Assembly: GCF_026213295.1 (NCBI RefSeq)
Contig: NC_079414.1
Coordinates: 10,535,691 to 10,599,690 of the forward strand
Length of the DNA: 64,000 nt
Reading direction: 5' to 3'
Origin: Gadus chalcogrammus
Lineage: Eukaryota > Chordata > Actinopteri > Gadiformes > Gadidae
Shown: piece by piece, positions 1-12,587 of the stretch
How positions within the stretch are numbered: position 1 is the stretch's first letter
How the letters are laid out: each line of letters opens with the position of its first letter
The notes under the pieces: model-generated
Told to the model about the DNA's origin: nothing
Seen by the model: only the letters and a program-made list of their open reading frames with translations
Databases searched by the model: none
Translations under genes and position numbers: made by a program

Positions 1-37
1 CACACACACACACACACACAGACACACACACAAACAC
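1..37. repeat. (CA)n microsatellite at window edge
   Basis: Nearly pure CA repeat, with one GA and one AA interruption, cut by the left edge of the window. Its true length cannot be judged. Confidence 0.95.
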
Positions 38-233
38 GGGGCCTTAACCAAGGTTTGAAAAATAGTGAGGTCCGGGGAGGGGACCTCACTCCTCTACCCA
101 TAAACAATGAGGTAGACTTGTGACCTTTTGCCAGTATACTAGACTGGCCTGGCTCGACTCGTACTGAACCTGCTGAGCCCAGCGGCTGGGCATTTGAGTC
201 TCCATTCCATTACTTGAAAGTGTGTCTCTAACT

Positions 234-742
234 CATGGTTTCTTCTTTTTTTATTTTTTTTGGGTGAAGAAATAGGCTACCTGAAATACTTAACCTATTT
301 TCATTTATTGGTTTCTAACCCCTCTACCGTCTCAGCTACTTTTTACTGTCTATGCGCAGTGGAACAGTGATAATACAGCGCGGTTCGGTCCTGCACACGC
401 CCGGACTCCCGTTACATCAGCTATCGTCATGATCTCTATAGTAACGCTGATAAACAGAACCCAAGTTTGCGGGTTAACAGTTCAATAACCAACACAACAC
501 AATCAAATATGTCCGATAGCAAGAAAAATATATATAATTTTGTTTCATAGCCCGTTTTCCTCCTTCCTCTTGTTCAGTTCCAGCTGCTCTGAGCGTAGTC
601 TCCACGAAAAGACTGTTGCATTTCAAATACAAAATATATAGGCCTTATTAGGCCTCTGCGTGCGATCTGTTTTTGTGGAGTCCGCGTTGCCCAGGCCGCG
701 GTGCCCGTGGTTCCCGGTTCATTCATTCATTTGTTCATTTGC

Positions 743-802
<60 letters not shown>

Positions 803-1033
803 CCCTGTCGCTCTGGAAGTTTAATTGAATATTCATTCATATTTTTATATTTTTTGCACCAAAACCGACTCAGAGGGCATTCATGGCTATCAGTGACCAA
901 CGCGAAATCAATGATAACGATGCACTGACAACTTTAAGCAATATAACACGAGTTTGAGTGGGGTTGTTAGTTTATTTGTATTTTTTTATTGGGGGTGGGG
1001 GGGGGGGCGCTCAATAAAGGTTGAGAACCACTG
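234..1033. mobile_element. Non-autonomous hAT-type element, 800 bp
   Basis: The right end reads, on the minus strand, CAGTGGTTCTCAACCTTT, a typical hAT terminus. The left end is a diverged CATGGTTTCTTCTTTT. The element is bounded by a perfect 8-bp duplication, CTCTAACT, at 226-233 and 1034-1041, which is the hAT hallmark. It contains a CT microsatellite and a G-rich run just inside the right end. No transposase frame is visible, so it must have depended on an enzyme supplied elsewhere. The boundary rests mainly on the duplication and the right terminus, because the left terminus is poorly conserved. Confidence 0.7.
741..805. repeat. (CT)n microsatellite
   Basis: CT repeat with one CG interruption, ending in a short C run. 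It lies inside the hAT element at 234-1033. Confidence 0.95.
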
Positions 1034-1041
1034 CTCTAACT

Positions 1042-3500
1042 GATGACGTTGTCTTGAGTCGTTGACACATCAACCACCCACACAATTATTGAAGCCTATA
1101 GCTTTGTTCTTTTTTTATATAGATTGGTTCAATAGACATTTCATCTACGTCTGTTGTTTCAGACAGACGAAAGACAATTATATTCATTGTGACAAATTCA
1201 ATTTGACGTTTAATATTCAGCCTTTTTTGCTTCTCACTCACAAAAGCTCATTCACAGACGATTTATTTGAACACATTTACTTTTTACACATTGGACCATG
1301 TTTGAATTTTTTTTCCCAAGTGACACATTGCGCAAACCAACCTTGTTGAATATCAATATCAGTGATCGGATGGTTTGAAATGTTTTCCAATATCCAGTCT
1401 CTAGACCAAGACTAGTTACAATCACAAACAAATAGCAACATATCCTGCTGTTGAGGACGGTGGTGTGCACGACGACTTCATGTGTGTACAGTGTATTCCT
1501 ACAATATGACAGACCACTTGCTCCCAACAGCAAGCGGGTCTGACGTCAGACGAGCCCGCTCGGGGGCGGGACAAGCTTGCTCTGGCGCCACTCCGGAGAT
1601 GGTTCGGCCACGACTGTGAGCCTTTTAACCAGTAATGGAAACACACAATAGCATAGTATGACCCGGCAAGGCCAAAACAACAGTGGAAAAAGGCCATTAG
1701 TCGAAGGAAATGGCATTCGTCATTTCACAACAGAAGTGACTGCACTCAAGGCAGGTCGACAAAAATATGTCTAAAATACACTTATCCATCATCTGAAATA
1801 GCTGGGGGCAGGGGTTGGCATGTAGAATGCATAAAAGAATAAGCAATACATCACCATGTAAATGGGTGACTAACTGCACATATAATGCAGAGAAGTGGCA
1901 CACAAGGCTTCGTTCCACTTCAAGTCAAGATGAAATAGGGATTTCAGCTTGTAGCAGTATATATAAAAGGTTATCATTTATCATTATCTGAGAGCAGAAT
2001 GCCATGTCATGTATGCTGAGGCAGAGATATGTCCAGGCTTAACTTCATCAATGCGGTAAAGACATTTTATATATATAATCTATATTGTTTAAGAATTATT
2101 GGGAGTATCAAACAATTACAGCAGCGTGGGCAATGTGCTGTAGCAAGTGAGGAACTTATATCAATTCATTGAATATCATTTGTTAAACCCGCCAAGAGCA
2201 GCATTCTTCATTTCCTGTGTTGCCCCTTATGGTTATGTTGTTTTTAAAGTTGTGTATCTATTTGTTATTGCCAAGACAGTAATGTCTGACTAGACACCTG
2301 TGTTTGATGCTTTGGTAATTTACCAGTAATTGGTGCCATGAATTGTCGGGTTTTTGATGAAATTCAATTTCAGCAATGACTTGCACTGACAAAGAAAACA
2401 GTGATTTCCTTGCAGCAAGATTCCTTTAAAACGACTCTCTTGCTACTATTGTCAATAACGCAGATGCTTGCGGTGGTCACAAAAAGAACACAGTTGATTG
2501 CATATTCTTAAGAATAATATGGTTATTATTGTGATGCTCATAAAACCCAGAGCAGAGATATGAACAGAGTTTTAAAGGAAATTATTTCCTTTTAGATGAT
2601 TAGATTTTGTGTGCATCTGTTGCATTTTGTAGATTTACCAAAGTCTCCTCTGTTCCCCAGCTGCTCAAAGCAACCAGGATGGAGACTGGATGTTGTACCT
2701 GACTGTGGGATTCAATCTAATTGGCTGCATGGGTGGTTGGAGAAATGAATAGAGACTTGCAGCATGCTAAATACCCTTAAGCTTATGTAAATTACACATT
2801 TATCCGATGTAGTCCAAGGCAAATTATTTTCCAAGTGTGATTAATGGAATCTGCCAAAGACTAAAAAAATAAGAAAATCTATTCCGCTGCCGAAGGTAAA
2901 TATACAGGCCAGATTATGGGGGGTGGGGGAGGGGGGGGGGGTTGCGTCAAGAGATCAAATTACTTATTGTACTTGAAACAGTGTAGCACTGCAGCAAACC
3001 ACTCACTGCTACATCCTACACATTACGAGCATACCTGACGATGGTCTTGTGGGTAGGTTGTGTCACCCAGTGGTAACTCTGCTGCCCAATGCCGAACAGC
3101 AAAGTCTTAACAGCCGGCTAACACCTGAGCCCTCCCACACCTTCCTCCTGGCTTGTGTCTCCACACATGGACGTGTATGGCCAATGGAAGTACTCCCCTC
3201 CCCAGGCACCTAAGTGGGGGAATTGTTTAGGGAAACCTTCAAGGAGGTTCTCATAGCTTCAGCCGCCGCAGCATGCCCGTTGTGTTGGTGACCTTGCCCT
3301 GCTCTGTCTCTTTGGAATGAGGTGTAGAAGTGTTGCTGTAGTCCAATGCACAGCCAAGGTGTGTGTGAGGCCATCACTGGTAGAACAGCATCATGCTGTG
3401 CGGAAAGTCTCTGGGAATAAATTTTTATTTTCTCGTTTAAATCCATGCGCAAATGTGCAGGGCTTCATGGCACTCAAACTCCTGGGATCAAGCTTCTCTG
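1042..3500. other. Unique intergenic or intronic sequence, no gene seen
   Basis: Short frames in this stretch have no recognisable domain, and several overlap on opposite strands. The only simple feature is a G-rich run at about 2918-2941. I see no terminal repeats or RNA genes. Confidence 0.6.
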
Positions 3501-3698
3501 TTTACAATGTACTCATTTAGCAGACATTTTCATGCAAACACCTCACAGTTAATTCAGACACATCTAATTAATGAGCTTCAGCTCATTAGGGATTACAACA
3601 TCATGCTCAACGATGGGCAAGCTACAAAGAACGAGGATCGAACCAGGAACCTTCCAGTTGGTTCCTTACACACCCTGACTACTGCACTATACTGCCCC
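3501..3698 (-). mobile_element. tRNA-headed SINE
   Basis: Read on the minus strand, the element begins GGGGCAGTATAGTGCAG (A-box-like) and carries a B box, GGTTCGATCC, at 3635-3644. It ends with a tail containing GTCTGCTAAATGAGTAC, resembling the LINE-derived 3' tail shared by many fish SINEs. The order head, body, tail and the length of about 200 bp fit a tRNA-derived SINE copied by a LINE. No target duplication was identified. Confidence 0.7.
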
Positions 3699-4929
3699 TG
3701 TCCTGTCTCCTGGTTTCCCCCTAAGGGTTGAATCATTTTAGGTTAATGGTTTCATCAAACAATCTGTACGTAGGCCTACCTGATTACTTCATAATGTGTG
3801 TATTTGTGCGTTTGAGTAATGTGGCGAATCATCGCCGTGGTTACGCACGATAATTCATTAAATGTGTTTTTCCTAGTCTTGGCCAATTAGGCATAGCGTT
3901 TCCGTCTCTTTAGGCCGAGAGGTAGTGATACCTATGTTCATTTTCCTATCGTAATAATTGTTTTATGAGTTATCATAAACGGTGTAGTATCATAAAAAAG
4001 TTTGTCATTATTGTGCTGTCAAATTATTTGACATAATACCACAAAGCATTGTAAAATACTGCACACCGCTGCCTTTCAACATCTCCGAATCAATGCGCTA
4101 ATTTGACAACATTAAAAACAACGGTGAAGGCAACATATCTATGAGAGATGTTTCCTTATCAACGCAAAAAACACTTGCTGAAAGCACTGTGGACGAATAT
4201 AGCACTTTCAGCTGATTATATGTCGATAAAAAAAATAATAAAGCTCTTGATGAAATTAACCAATATCTAATAGGTGTTTGCACTTGTGGCTCAAGCCGAA
4301 TAAACAACAACGTGTGGTCCTGTTATTGTAAAGTAACGCCGGGTTTCGTGAGGCGCCTGAGGGGAAGGCCAGGGGGTCTACAACAAAACTACGTTATCCG
4401 GGACACCCTGCTGATGTTCAATCTTTACCAATCACACCCTTCGACCTGCAAAAGATAATTAACAGCAGTCCTAGTTCAGCATATTTCTGCCTGATGTTAA
4501 GGAGTAGAACATGAAAAAGCCATTGACCAGCGGCAAGATTTATGATAGTGATGTGTACATTGGTTTCCTACTCGCTGTACGCTGCCTCCAGCCTTCCTAT
4601 CAATAATCAATAAAAGCGGGGAAAGATGAGCGCAACAAGACGCCCACAGTTCTGTCACAGTTACGGCACCGCCAGTCTTAACAAATTGGACAGTCAATCT
4701 ATGCACCGTGGCTCAGGCAACCGCGATGACTCGGCAGGGACAAATGGGTTCATGTAGATTAGTTTCAGAAAAGTGGCTCCATCACACGTCCATAAACATC
4801 GCAGAGGAAATCAGACACCCTCGTTCAGACGAGGAAAACAAGGAGACCTTAGGGAGCAGGAAAGTAGCTCAGAAAATAACACATTTATGATGAAAATTAC
4901 TTTGTATTCCACCCAGGCCTGTTCGATCA
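3699..4929. other. Unique sequence, no gene seen
   Basis: AT-rich non-coding sequence. No domain, RNA gene or terminal repeat is recognised. Confidence 0.55.
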
Positions 4930-5099
4930 AAGTGTATGTGTGTGTCTTTGTGTTTGTGTGTGTGTGTGTGCGTTGATGTGTGCGTGCGTGCGTGAGTGCG
5001 TGTGTGCGGGCGGGCGGTTGGGTGTGTGTGTCTGTGTGTGAGTGTGTGTGTCCATGTCTTTGTGTGTTTGTGTGTGTGTTTGTATATGTATATGTGTGA

Positions 5100-5187
<88 letters not shown>

Positions 5188-5262
5188 GTGTTTGTGTTTT
5201 GGGTTGTGTTTGTGTGTGGGTGTGTGTGTGTTTGTGTGTGTGTATGTGTGTATGTGTGTCTA
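4930..5262. repeat. Compound (TG)n microsatellite
   Basis: About 330 bp of TG repeat with TC, TA, CG and GGG interruptions. It produces spurious Cys/Val and His/Thr frames on both strands, which are not genes. Confidence 0.95.
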
Positions 5263-5348
5263 AGACAGTCCAAAGAGACTAAGCGAGCGATTGACTCAAT
5301 CTGTTGAAGGCCAGGAACCTCCAACATATTACTGCCATCTTACTGCAG

Positions 5349-5485
5349 TATCAAGCCTCCTACGCAGGGCCATACAATAGCTCCACCCCACTCCGATAGC
5401 ATGTGTCCACCACCCTTCCATATCAAGCCTCCTACACAGGGCCATACAGTAGCTCCACCCCACTCCGACAGCATATGTCCACCAC
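5349..5485. repeat. Two-copy tandem repeat, about 72-bp unit
   Basis: The unit starting TATCAAGCCTCCTAC occurs at 5349 and again at 5421 with a few substitutions. Both copies contain GGGCCATACA and GTCCACCAC. It is a local tandem duplication. Confidence 0.9.
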
Positions 5486-6831
5486 ATCACAATGTTACAC
5501 ACTGCAGACACTGTAGTCTCCTTCAAGCTTGCAGCGGGGGAACGTGCATCATTTAAATTATTAACTCGAACAAACATCGGCCGCATTAGCAAGTCATTGT
5601 GCTGCCAGGGCTGCAACCCGCGTGCCCCATTGCACCGCCTCTGAAAGCCCTCCACGGCGCTTTGGCAGATGCCGGCTGTATTATTGCCACCCTCACTGTT
5701 AATTGCACAAAGACAGGGGGCCTAATTAGCAAAGCGGCTTCTTTTATTGCCTGTAAACGGCTATCTTAAATGCATATCATTGCCAAAACTGTTCATTCTT
5801 CTCCATTATATTCCCTTTACTATGAAACACAAATTGGAAGTATGCCCCAGTTTTACCTTTGCAAGTTAAACCAAACGACACACGACTACTTTTGTTGCCA
5901 AGAGAGGGAAATAATGTGATATTGTCTGTAGCTGAATCATGTTCTTCTTACACCTGTGAGAAGAACAGGTGTAAAGAAAAAGTAAATAATAGTATACATC
6001 TATCATTATAGGATATTATATTATATAGTATACCTCATCTTTAGAAATGCCATCAGAATATTCCAGTATTGAATTGTTTTCACAACTTTGGCTCAGAAGC
6101 ATGCCGGAGGAACCTGCTGAGCTTCCACTAGGTGAACAGAAAACAACATAAAGCGGGGAAAGCGTAAAATAACCCGATTCGTGCCCTTAAAATATTATAA
6201 CATCATTTAAAAGAATAATAATAAAACCTTACGAGTGTTTCCCCAGATCCTGAATAAAAACGGCCTGAAAAAACTCAGGATGCAAGCGACCCAAATGCTG
6301 TTAAATAGGGAGAATCGGTAAATGCAACCAAAAGGGACAATTTCCAACAGACAAGAAACTCCAGCACTTTATTAATATTGCTAAGAGCAACATTGTCCCG
6401 CGTAGCGGCCCGGGACCAAAGGAGAGGGGACGCAGTTGTAAAATGTGCACCATTTCCCTGAAACTATTTGAAATGCATTACCATCATCAGAGGTTTAATG
6501 GGTTTATGTCACCTTGTAAAAGTGATCCCATATATATGGCACTTGTGTCCCGGGGGATTAATATAAACTCGTATTATCCTTCAGCGCTGCTATAGGTTAT
6601 CTCCTTATCTCCTTAAGCCTTTGTGCCTTTTCTAAGGGCTCTTTTATTTCCTCGCCTTTTGTTTTAATTGTCTTCTCTCCTTTTGATATCCCCGGCATCG
6701 CACACAAGCAGTGTTGAATGTTGTCACTGTTCTTGCATCACACGTTGTGCTGGGTCTTTTAAAGGGGTCCCAGCAGGGATGGGCTGTGTCTCCTCCGGGC
6801 CATGCCGCTGTTCTTCCTGTCGGTGCCCTGC
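5486..6831. other. Unique sequence, possible conserved non-coding DNA
   Basis: No gene is seen. The stretch near 5690-5780 has homeodomain-type TAATTAG cores in otherwise complex sequence and could be a regulatory element, but nothing here proves it. A 12-bp inverted repeat near 5945-5980 (ACACCTGT / ACAGGTGT) can form a hairpin. Confidence 0.4.
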
Positions 6832-7048
6832 TTCCTCCCAATCTCTCCCCTCTCCTCCCCCTCTCCCTCCCTCTCCCTCCTCACCTCCCTCTCCCCCGTT
6901 TCCCCCTTCTCTATCTCCCCGTCTCCCCTGTTCCTGTTCCTCTCCCTCCCCCATCCCTCCCCCCGCGACCTCTCCCGCCCCCTCCCCCGTTTCCCCCGTT
7001 TCCCCCCTCCACCCCCACCCCATCTCCTCCTCCCCCCTCCCGCCCCCC
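6832..7048. repeat. C/T-rich polypyrimidine tract
   Basis: Degenerate runs of CCCTCTCC type over about 215 bp. Open frames here encode low-complexity Pro/Ser/Leu on one strand and Gly/Glu/Arg on the other, as expected for a polypyrimidine tract rather than a gene. A second C-rich run follows at about 7282-7318. Confidence 0.9.
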
Positions 7049-7319
7049 ATGCCGTGCCGCCTGCATCATGCACTATGCATTGTGCATCATACATCATGCA
7101 TCCGGCCTCATGCGGGGTAGATCCACCTCCGAGAAGAACCAGCGCTGGAATCTGGGTGTTTATTCATCCAGTCAGGTTTTAACCTCGAGCGATCGATCGC
7201 TTACCCCCTTTGCGACATCAAAGGCTGTGCGCACTGTGCGTTGGATATTGAGTGAGTGTGAATACTTCTATCATACTTCTACCCCCCCCCCCCACCCCAC
7301 CCACCCCCAACCCCACAAC

Positions 7320-7974
7320 TGAAACGATGTCTGAGCCTATTTAGGCAGCGTTGGAACGTCCTTGTGGTGGAATAAAGCAATACCGATACAGCAATGCTGC
7401 AAATGCATCCGTCAGTTCACTCAGAACATATTTTATGTTCACCACATATTGGGTGTACAATGTTTGTTTTATTATTCTCACTATGTATTCAATGCCAAAT
7501 GTTTGTTCATGTTGCTCTTCACCAGGTCCAGTTGTCTTTGGACATGGAGGTTGGGAGGCACTTTTCCAGCGCAGGAATTGTTTGGAGTTGCTCCAATTTG
7601 GATTGTTTGCTTTGTTTGTTACATCGGATACAGAAAGGGTGATTCCTGGGCCCCCAGAAGAGTCACCCCCTTCTCACAGCAATAGAGGACCAGCCCATCC
7701 ATTCAGGAATAGGAATACAACAAGGTTACCACCACAACCATGTGACCAAACTCTAGTTAATCCCAACCATTCCAGATACATATCCCAATCAACACATCGA
7801 TTTCAATGGAGCTGGCAGGTTGTGGGATCTTTAAGGTGCTACATGACCCCACATCCCAGTCCCATCCAACCTCATAACAGCTAAAGGTGGCTGAAAGGCC
7901 GCGTCAGTGCCCCACCCACTCAGAACCCCATAGGATCTCATGATGCACAAACTCACCTGGCAGGGGAGCACATA
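7320..7974. other. Unique sequence, no gene seen
   Basis: Frames of up to 177 codons are open here in several overlapping frames, but they have no recognisable domain. Confidence 0.5.
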
Positions 7975-8320
7975 CACCACCACAGCCCACCCATGTTCAA
8001 CATCACAGCCCACGTTCACCATCACAGCCCAAGTTCACGTCACAGCCCACGTTCACCATCACAGCCCACGTTCACCATCATCCCCGCCCACCCATGTTCC
8101 CACTCATCACAGTCTATCCACCTTCACCATCAACACAGCCCACCCACCTCCACCATCATCACAGCCCACCAATGTTCCCCATCATCACAGCCCACCAACC
8201 TTCACCATCATCACAGCCCACGTTCACTGTCATCACAATCCATCCACGTTCACCATCATCACAGCCCGCCCACGTTCATCATCACAGCCCACCGCCGTTC
8301 ACCATCATCACGGTCTACAA
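7975..8320. repeat. Minisatellite built on CATCACAGCCCACGTTCAC
   Basis: Irregular tandem array, about 18-33 bp per unit, with more than ten variants of ATCACAGCCCA(C/T)GTTCACC. All three plus frames read through as His/Ser/Pro/Thr-rich peptides because the array lacks stops. I do not regard them as coding. Confidence 0.9.
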
Positions 8321-9116
8321 CCAGAGCCTACTCTTCAGTCGGGTAGGAGGGAGCCCACCCGACCACCAGAGAAGCAGAACATAAGACAGACGGCCGTTCT
8401 GTCCTCCTCTATGTGGCCTCCATAAGTCTCCTCCTTCCTGACAGGTCCTTCACACCTGCGGGAGATTAATCCACAGGGGCCCAGTGGGCTGGGAAAAGAT
8501 TCCCAGAGGAAAGTCCCCAGAAACCTGCATATACTCCGTCACAAGGATCCCAGCGGCCCCTCCCCGGTGACTGGTGGGAGGGTCCCAGCTGGGACCTGAT
8601 GCAACAATCCACCAGAGTTCTGTCCATGTATAAATAGCCCAGATAAAACTGAGGGGAATAAGGAAAAGAGAAATAACACTGTCTTTCCGGAGAACATAGA
8701 ATTAACCTTCTGTGGCTATTGTTATTTTATTTCTGTGCACTTGCAGCAATCTTGACTATTCAATAGTCTTTCCCAGAGCGCTCTCACACATAACCCCCCC
8801 TTTTACTTACTATCAACCCTGTGAGCTGAGACTATATCCGACAACGGAGGGAAGATGATACAACAACAGTTTGTTTCTGTCGACGCAGCAGCCGGGCAAT
8901 TTATCATATTAATTTGGTGGAGCAGAGTCACTCTCCCGACGTGGTGGAGTAGGTGAGCGGATGACAGGAACACACACCGCCCTAATGCATCATCCTGGAG
9001 CCACACAGCCCAGCAGATAGCCGACGGAGACGCCGGGAACACGGCCACTGGGGGACGCTGTTCCGAGCAAACCCCGCCAGCACTGGGGCAGGGTCGCTGA
9101 GGAGGGAGCGAGGTCA
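8321..9116. other. Unique sequence, no gene seen
   Basis: Moderately GC-rich, complex sequence. No domain, RNA gene or transposon terminus is recognised. Confidence 0.5.
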
Positions 9117-9432
9117 TTGTGGTGGCGGTGGGGGTTATGGTGGTGGTGGTGAGGAGGATGATCATGATTATTGTCAGTAGTAGTAGTTGTTATAGATGTA
9201 GTTGTAGGTGTAGGAGAAGTAGGAGTAATGTGACGGTGAGAATGTTGATGATAGTGGTGGTGAAGATGGGGATGATGATGAGGAGTCGTATTATTAGTCA
9301 TAGTACTAGTAGCACTAGTATTTGCAATAGTACTAGTAGTAGTACAAGTGGTAGTATTATTAGTATTGTAATTAGTGGTGTTACCTGTATAGGTATGACA
9401 ATTAGTATTGATTGCATTGTTGTTGTTGTGGA
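9117..9432. repeat. Degenerate trinucleotide array (GGT/GAT, then AGT)
   Basis: The first half is a GTG/GAT/GGT-type array and the second an AGT/TAG-type array (AGTAGTAGTA cores). It codes for low-complexity Ser/Val/Thr/His frames that I treat as artefacts. Confidence 0.85.
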
Positions 9433-10161
9433 TATTACTGCTGGTGAAGAGCTTCCCTTTATTTCCTCAAAGAGACCAACGAAGCAGGTGTTTGATGTAT
9501 CAACGGTACCATATACAATTAAAATCGAATAGGAAATGGCGAGACCGAACGACGCCATAAACAACGACGTGTTTGATTGGTGGATTCCGAGGACACCATC
9601 AGGACATTATACTGCCGCACACTGTAATGTTTTCTTCTCTCGTAACACAGTGCTGCTACACACGCTACCGAGCTAGCTCCCCGTCTGTCTGGAAGTCTCC
9701 GGCACAATAGAAATGATTGATCTCCCTCCATGCGTCTAGATTGAGTGAAACTATTACAGAGGCTGTCGTCAGCGGCACGGCCCACAGTCTCTGCCTGGGG
9801 TTCACAAAATCCATTTGCAATTTCCTCCATCCATTTAACTTCATCAATTTAATTTGCCCGGGTTGTTTTATTCTGATATATATGACATGTAGAACATATT
9901 TTCTTCCAATTCATTTCTTGAGAGCAGTGTTCGAGTGCAGGGGTGAAACAAATATTAGTTGCATTATCATTTGTATTTACTTAATTTATTCAAAGCATTA
10001 TAAGCAGTGTGTTACAAACACATTTTGATAGATGTGTTTGTCCCAAATAACACACATGCACACACGTATCCAACACTTTTAATGCTTTGATTTAATTTCA
10101 CAATAACATTCATTCCCGAAGGGCAATTGACACACGCGCACATTCATGCAGGCAAACACAG
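9433..10161. other. Unique sequence, no gene seen
   Basis: AT-rich towards its right end. No recognisable coding, RNA or transposon feature. Confidence 0.5.
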
Positions 10162-10889
<728 letters not shown>

Positions 10890-11058
10890 CTGTGTGTGTG
10901 TGTCTGTGGGTGTGGGTGTGTGTGCCCATGCTCATGTATGTGTGTTTATGTGTGTGTATATGTGGCAGCATGTGATTCTGTGTGGGATTCTGCGTAAGCG
11001 CTTGTGTGTACGTCTATGTGTGTGTGTATGTGTCTGTGGGTGAGTATGTTCTTGCTTG

Positions 11059-11157
<99 letters not shown>

Positions 11158-11224
11158 CTGCGGGTGAGTATGTGCGTGCTTGTGTGTGCGTGTGTATGTG
11201 TCTGTGGGTGAGTATGTGCGTGCT

Positions 11225-11282
<58 letters not shown>
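10890..11282. repeat. Compound (TG)n array with higher-order repeat
   Basis: Long TG runs alternate with a repeated block of the form ATGTGTCTG(T/C)GGGTGAGTATG, seen three times (near 11030, 11155 and 11195). The locus has therefore expanded at two levels: dinucleotide slippage and duplication of a roughly 50-bp block. Confidence 0.92.
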
Positions 11283-11285
<3 letters not shown>

Positions 11286-11810
11286 AAATTCGAAAGGGTC
11301 ACCCTGCTTCTAGAATTTGTTCCTTGGAATTAAAAATGTTTAAAGGAGCATTTCACCGGTGGAGGCATGAATATGTATTGAAATTGGGTCCTAGTCGAAT
11401 AATAAAATAAAATTCAAATTTGGTGCCGTCTTGACCGAGAAAAGGAAGAAAGTGACTTTTTGGCGCTTGTGGATTGAAGACAACAACTCCCACCATGCAC
11501 CACGATGCACAGCTTCGCTGGCCACTCCCGCTGATCTAGATCTCCGCCTATCGGACATCTCGAAGTTCGATCTACCAAGCTGTTACCGCAAGACTGCTTG
11601 AAAATCATTTCACACAACATTTCTAGTGAGGGGTATTAGTTGGTGAACTCAGGGAATTACCGTATTTTCCGCACTTTAAGGCGCACTACGTGAAGACTAT
11701 AAGGCGCACTCCGTAAAGACGGAGTCATTTCGAAACCGCATCGAGCTGTAGAAACGCTGTAGTAAATATTCAAGGCGCTGGTTCTCCACAGAAAAAAGTG
11801 GAGCACATCA

Positions 11811-12075
11811 AGGCAAGGCAAGGCAAGGCAACTTTATTTATATAGCACTTTTCATACACAAGGCAGACTCAAAGTGCTTCACATATAAACATTGTCATAC
11901 AATAAAATAAAATAATAGTTAAAGCCTGCGCACTGTATACAAACATTCAGTCACGAGGAGATTCAACCTTTTAAATTGAGCAGAAATACTTTTTAATGTA
12001 CAGTTAGTAATTACATTTATCAAGGGGCTTTATTTAAAGCTACAAAAAGAATACAAATAAAATAAATAAAAAATT
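11811..12075 (-). mobile_element. LINE/SINE 3'-tail-like insertion
   Basis: Starts with AAGGC tandem units, then TTTATTTATATAGCACTTTTC and CAAAGTGCTTCACAT. This is the reverse of the TGTAAAGCGCT...TATAAATAAA tail seen on fish L2-type LINEs and dependent SINEs. It interrupts the pogo-type element. Confidence 0.5.
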
Positions 12076-12120
12076 CAACGCAACTCGGACGTCCCCCAGC
12101 TGGTGGGGAGCCACTGCCAT

Positions 12121-12316
12121 CAAGCGTTTCAGACGTCCACACGAATCCTAACACGAAACCGCATAGGTCCGGATAGATCTGAAACCACCTCCGAGGGTGG
12201 TTTCAGAAATGTGCGGTTTCGGGCACCGGATTCGCCGGCTCCGTCTGGACGGTCGGCCGAACGGACAAGACTTATGCGGTTTCACCAAAAATCGGCTTTG
12301 TGTGGACAGGGCCTTA
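12121..12316. mobile_element. Probable MITE inside the pogo element
   Basis: GTCCACACGAA near the left end and its approximate inverse TTTGTGTGGACAGGGCC at the right end, with GGTTTC/GAAACC inverted motifs between them, suggest a short terminal-inverted-repeat element. The left end is degraded and no duplication is clear. Confidence 0.4.
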
Positions 12317-12340
12317 GAAGGCGAACACACGTTCACCAAG

Positions 12341-12587
12341 ACGGGGAGACAGCGCCGGGCGACTTACGCCACTATCTGCCAATGGATCGTGGATGCCTGG
12401 GCTGATATATCAGTCTCAACTGTGGTCCAAGCTTTCACGAAGGCAGGAATAACTGCCAGGCAACAGCAGCGACACTGACTCGAATAATGACGAGAGGGAG
12501 CCGGGCATACTGGATGCCGTACTCGCCCAACTGTTCAATTCGGACACTGAAGAAGAAGAATTTGAGGGATTCGTGGACGGAGAATGA
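12341..12587 (+). pseudogene. pogo-type transposase C-terminal remnant
   Basis: The frame reads RRATYATICQWIVDAWADI then VVQAFTKAGITA, matching the end of the DDE domain of pogo/Tigger-type transposases (W-I-x-x-A-W and S-F-x-K-x-G-I motifs). A one-base shift near 12462 moves the reading to PGNSSDTDSN and then to an acidic tail, SDTEEEEFEGFVDGE, ending in TGA at 12585. The upstream DDE core is absent or replaced by insertions. As a DNA-nicking and joining enzyme it is dead: truncated and frameshifted. Confidence 0.7.

Noticed and set aside
4869..5327. Cys/Val- and His/Thr-rich frames of 60-150 codons on TG and CA tracts (also at 10110-10512, 10946-11333, 28831-29272, 36724-37489 and 57618-58392)
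   Set aside because: They are direct translations of dinucleotide repeats, which contain no stops in most frames; there is no complex sequence or domain.
6668..7322. Pro/Ser-rich frames of 126-203 codons and Gly/Glu-rich antisense frames
   Set aside because: Product of a degenerate CT-rich tract lacking stops; several frames are open at once and composition is low-complexity.
7940..8425. 161-codon His/Thr/Ser-rich frame
   Set aside because: All three plus frames are open because the region is a stop-free minisatellite; not evidence of a gene.
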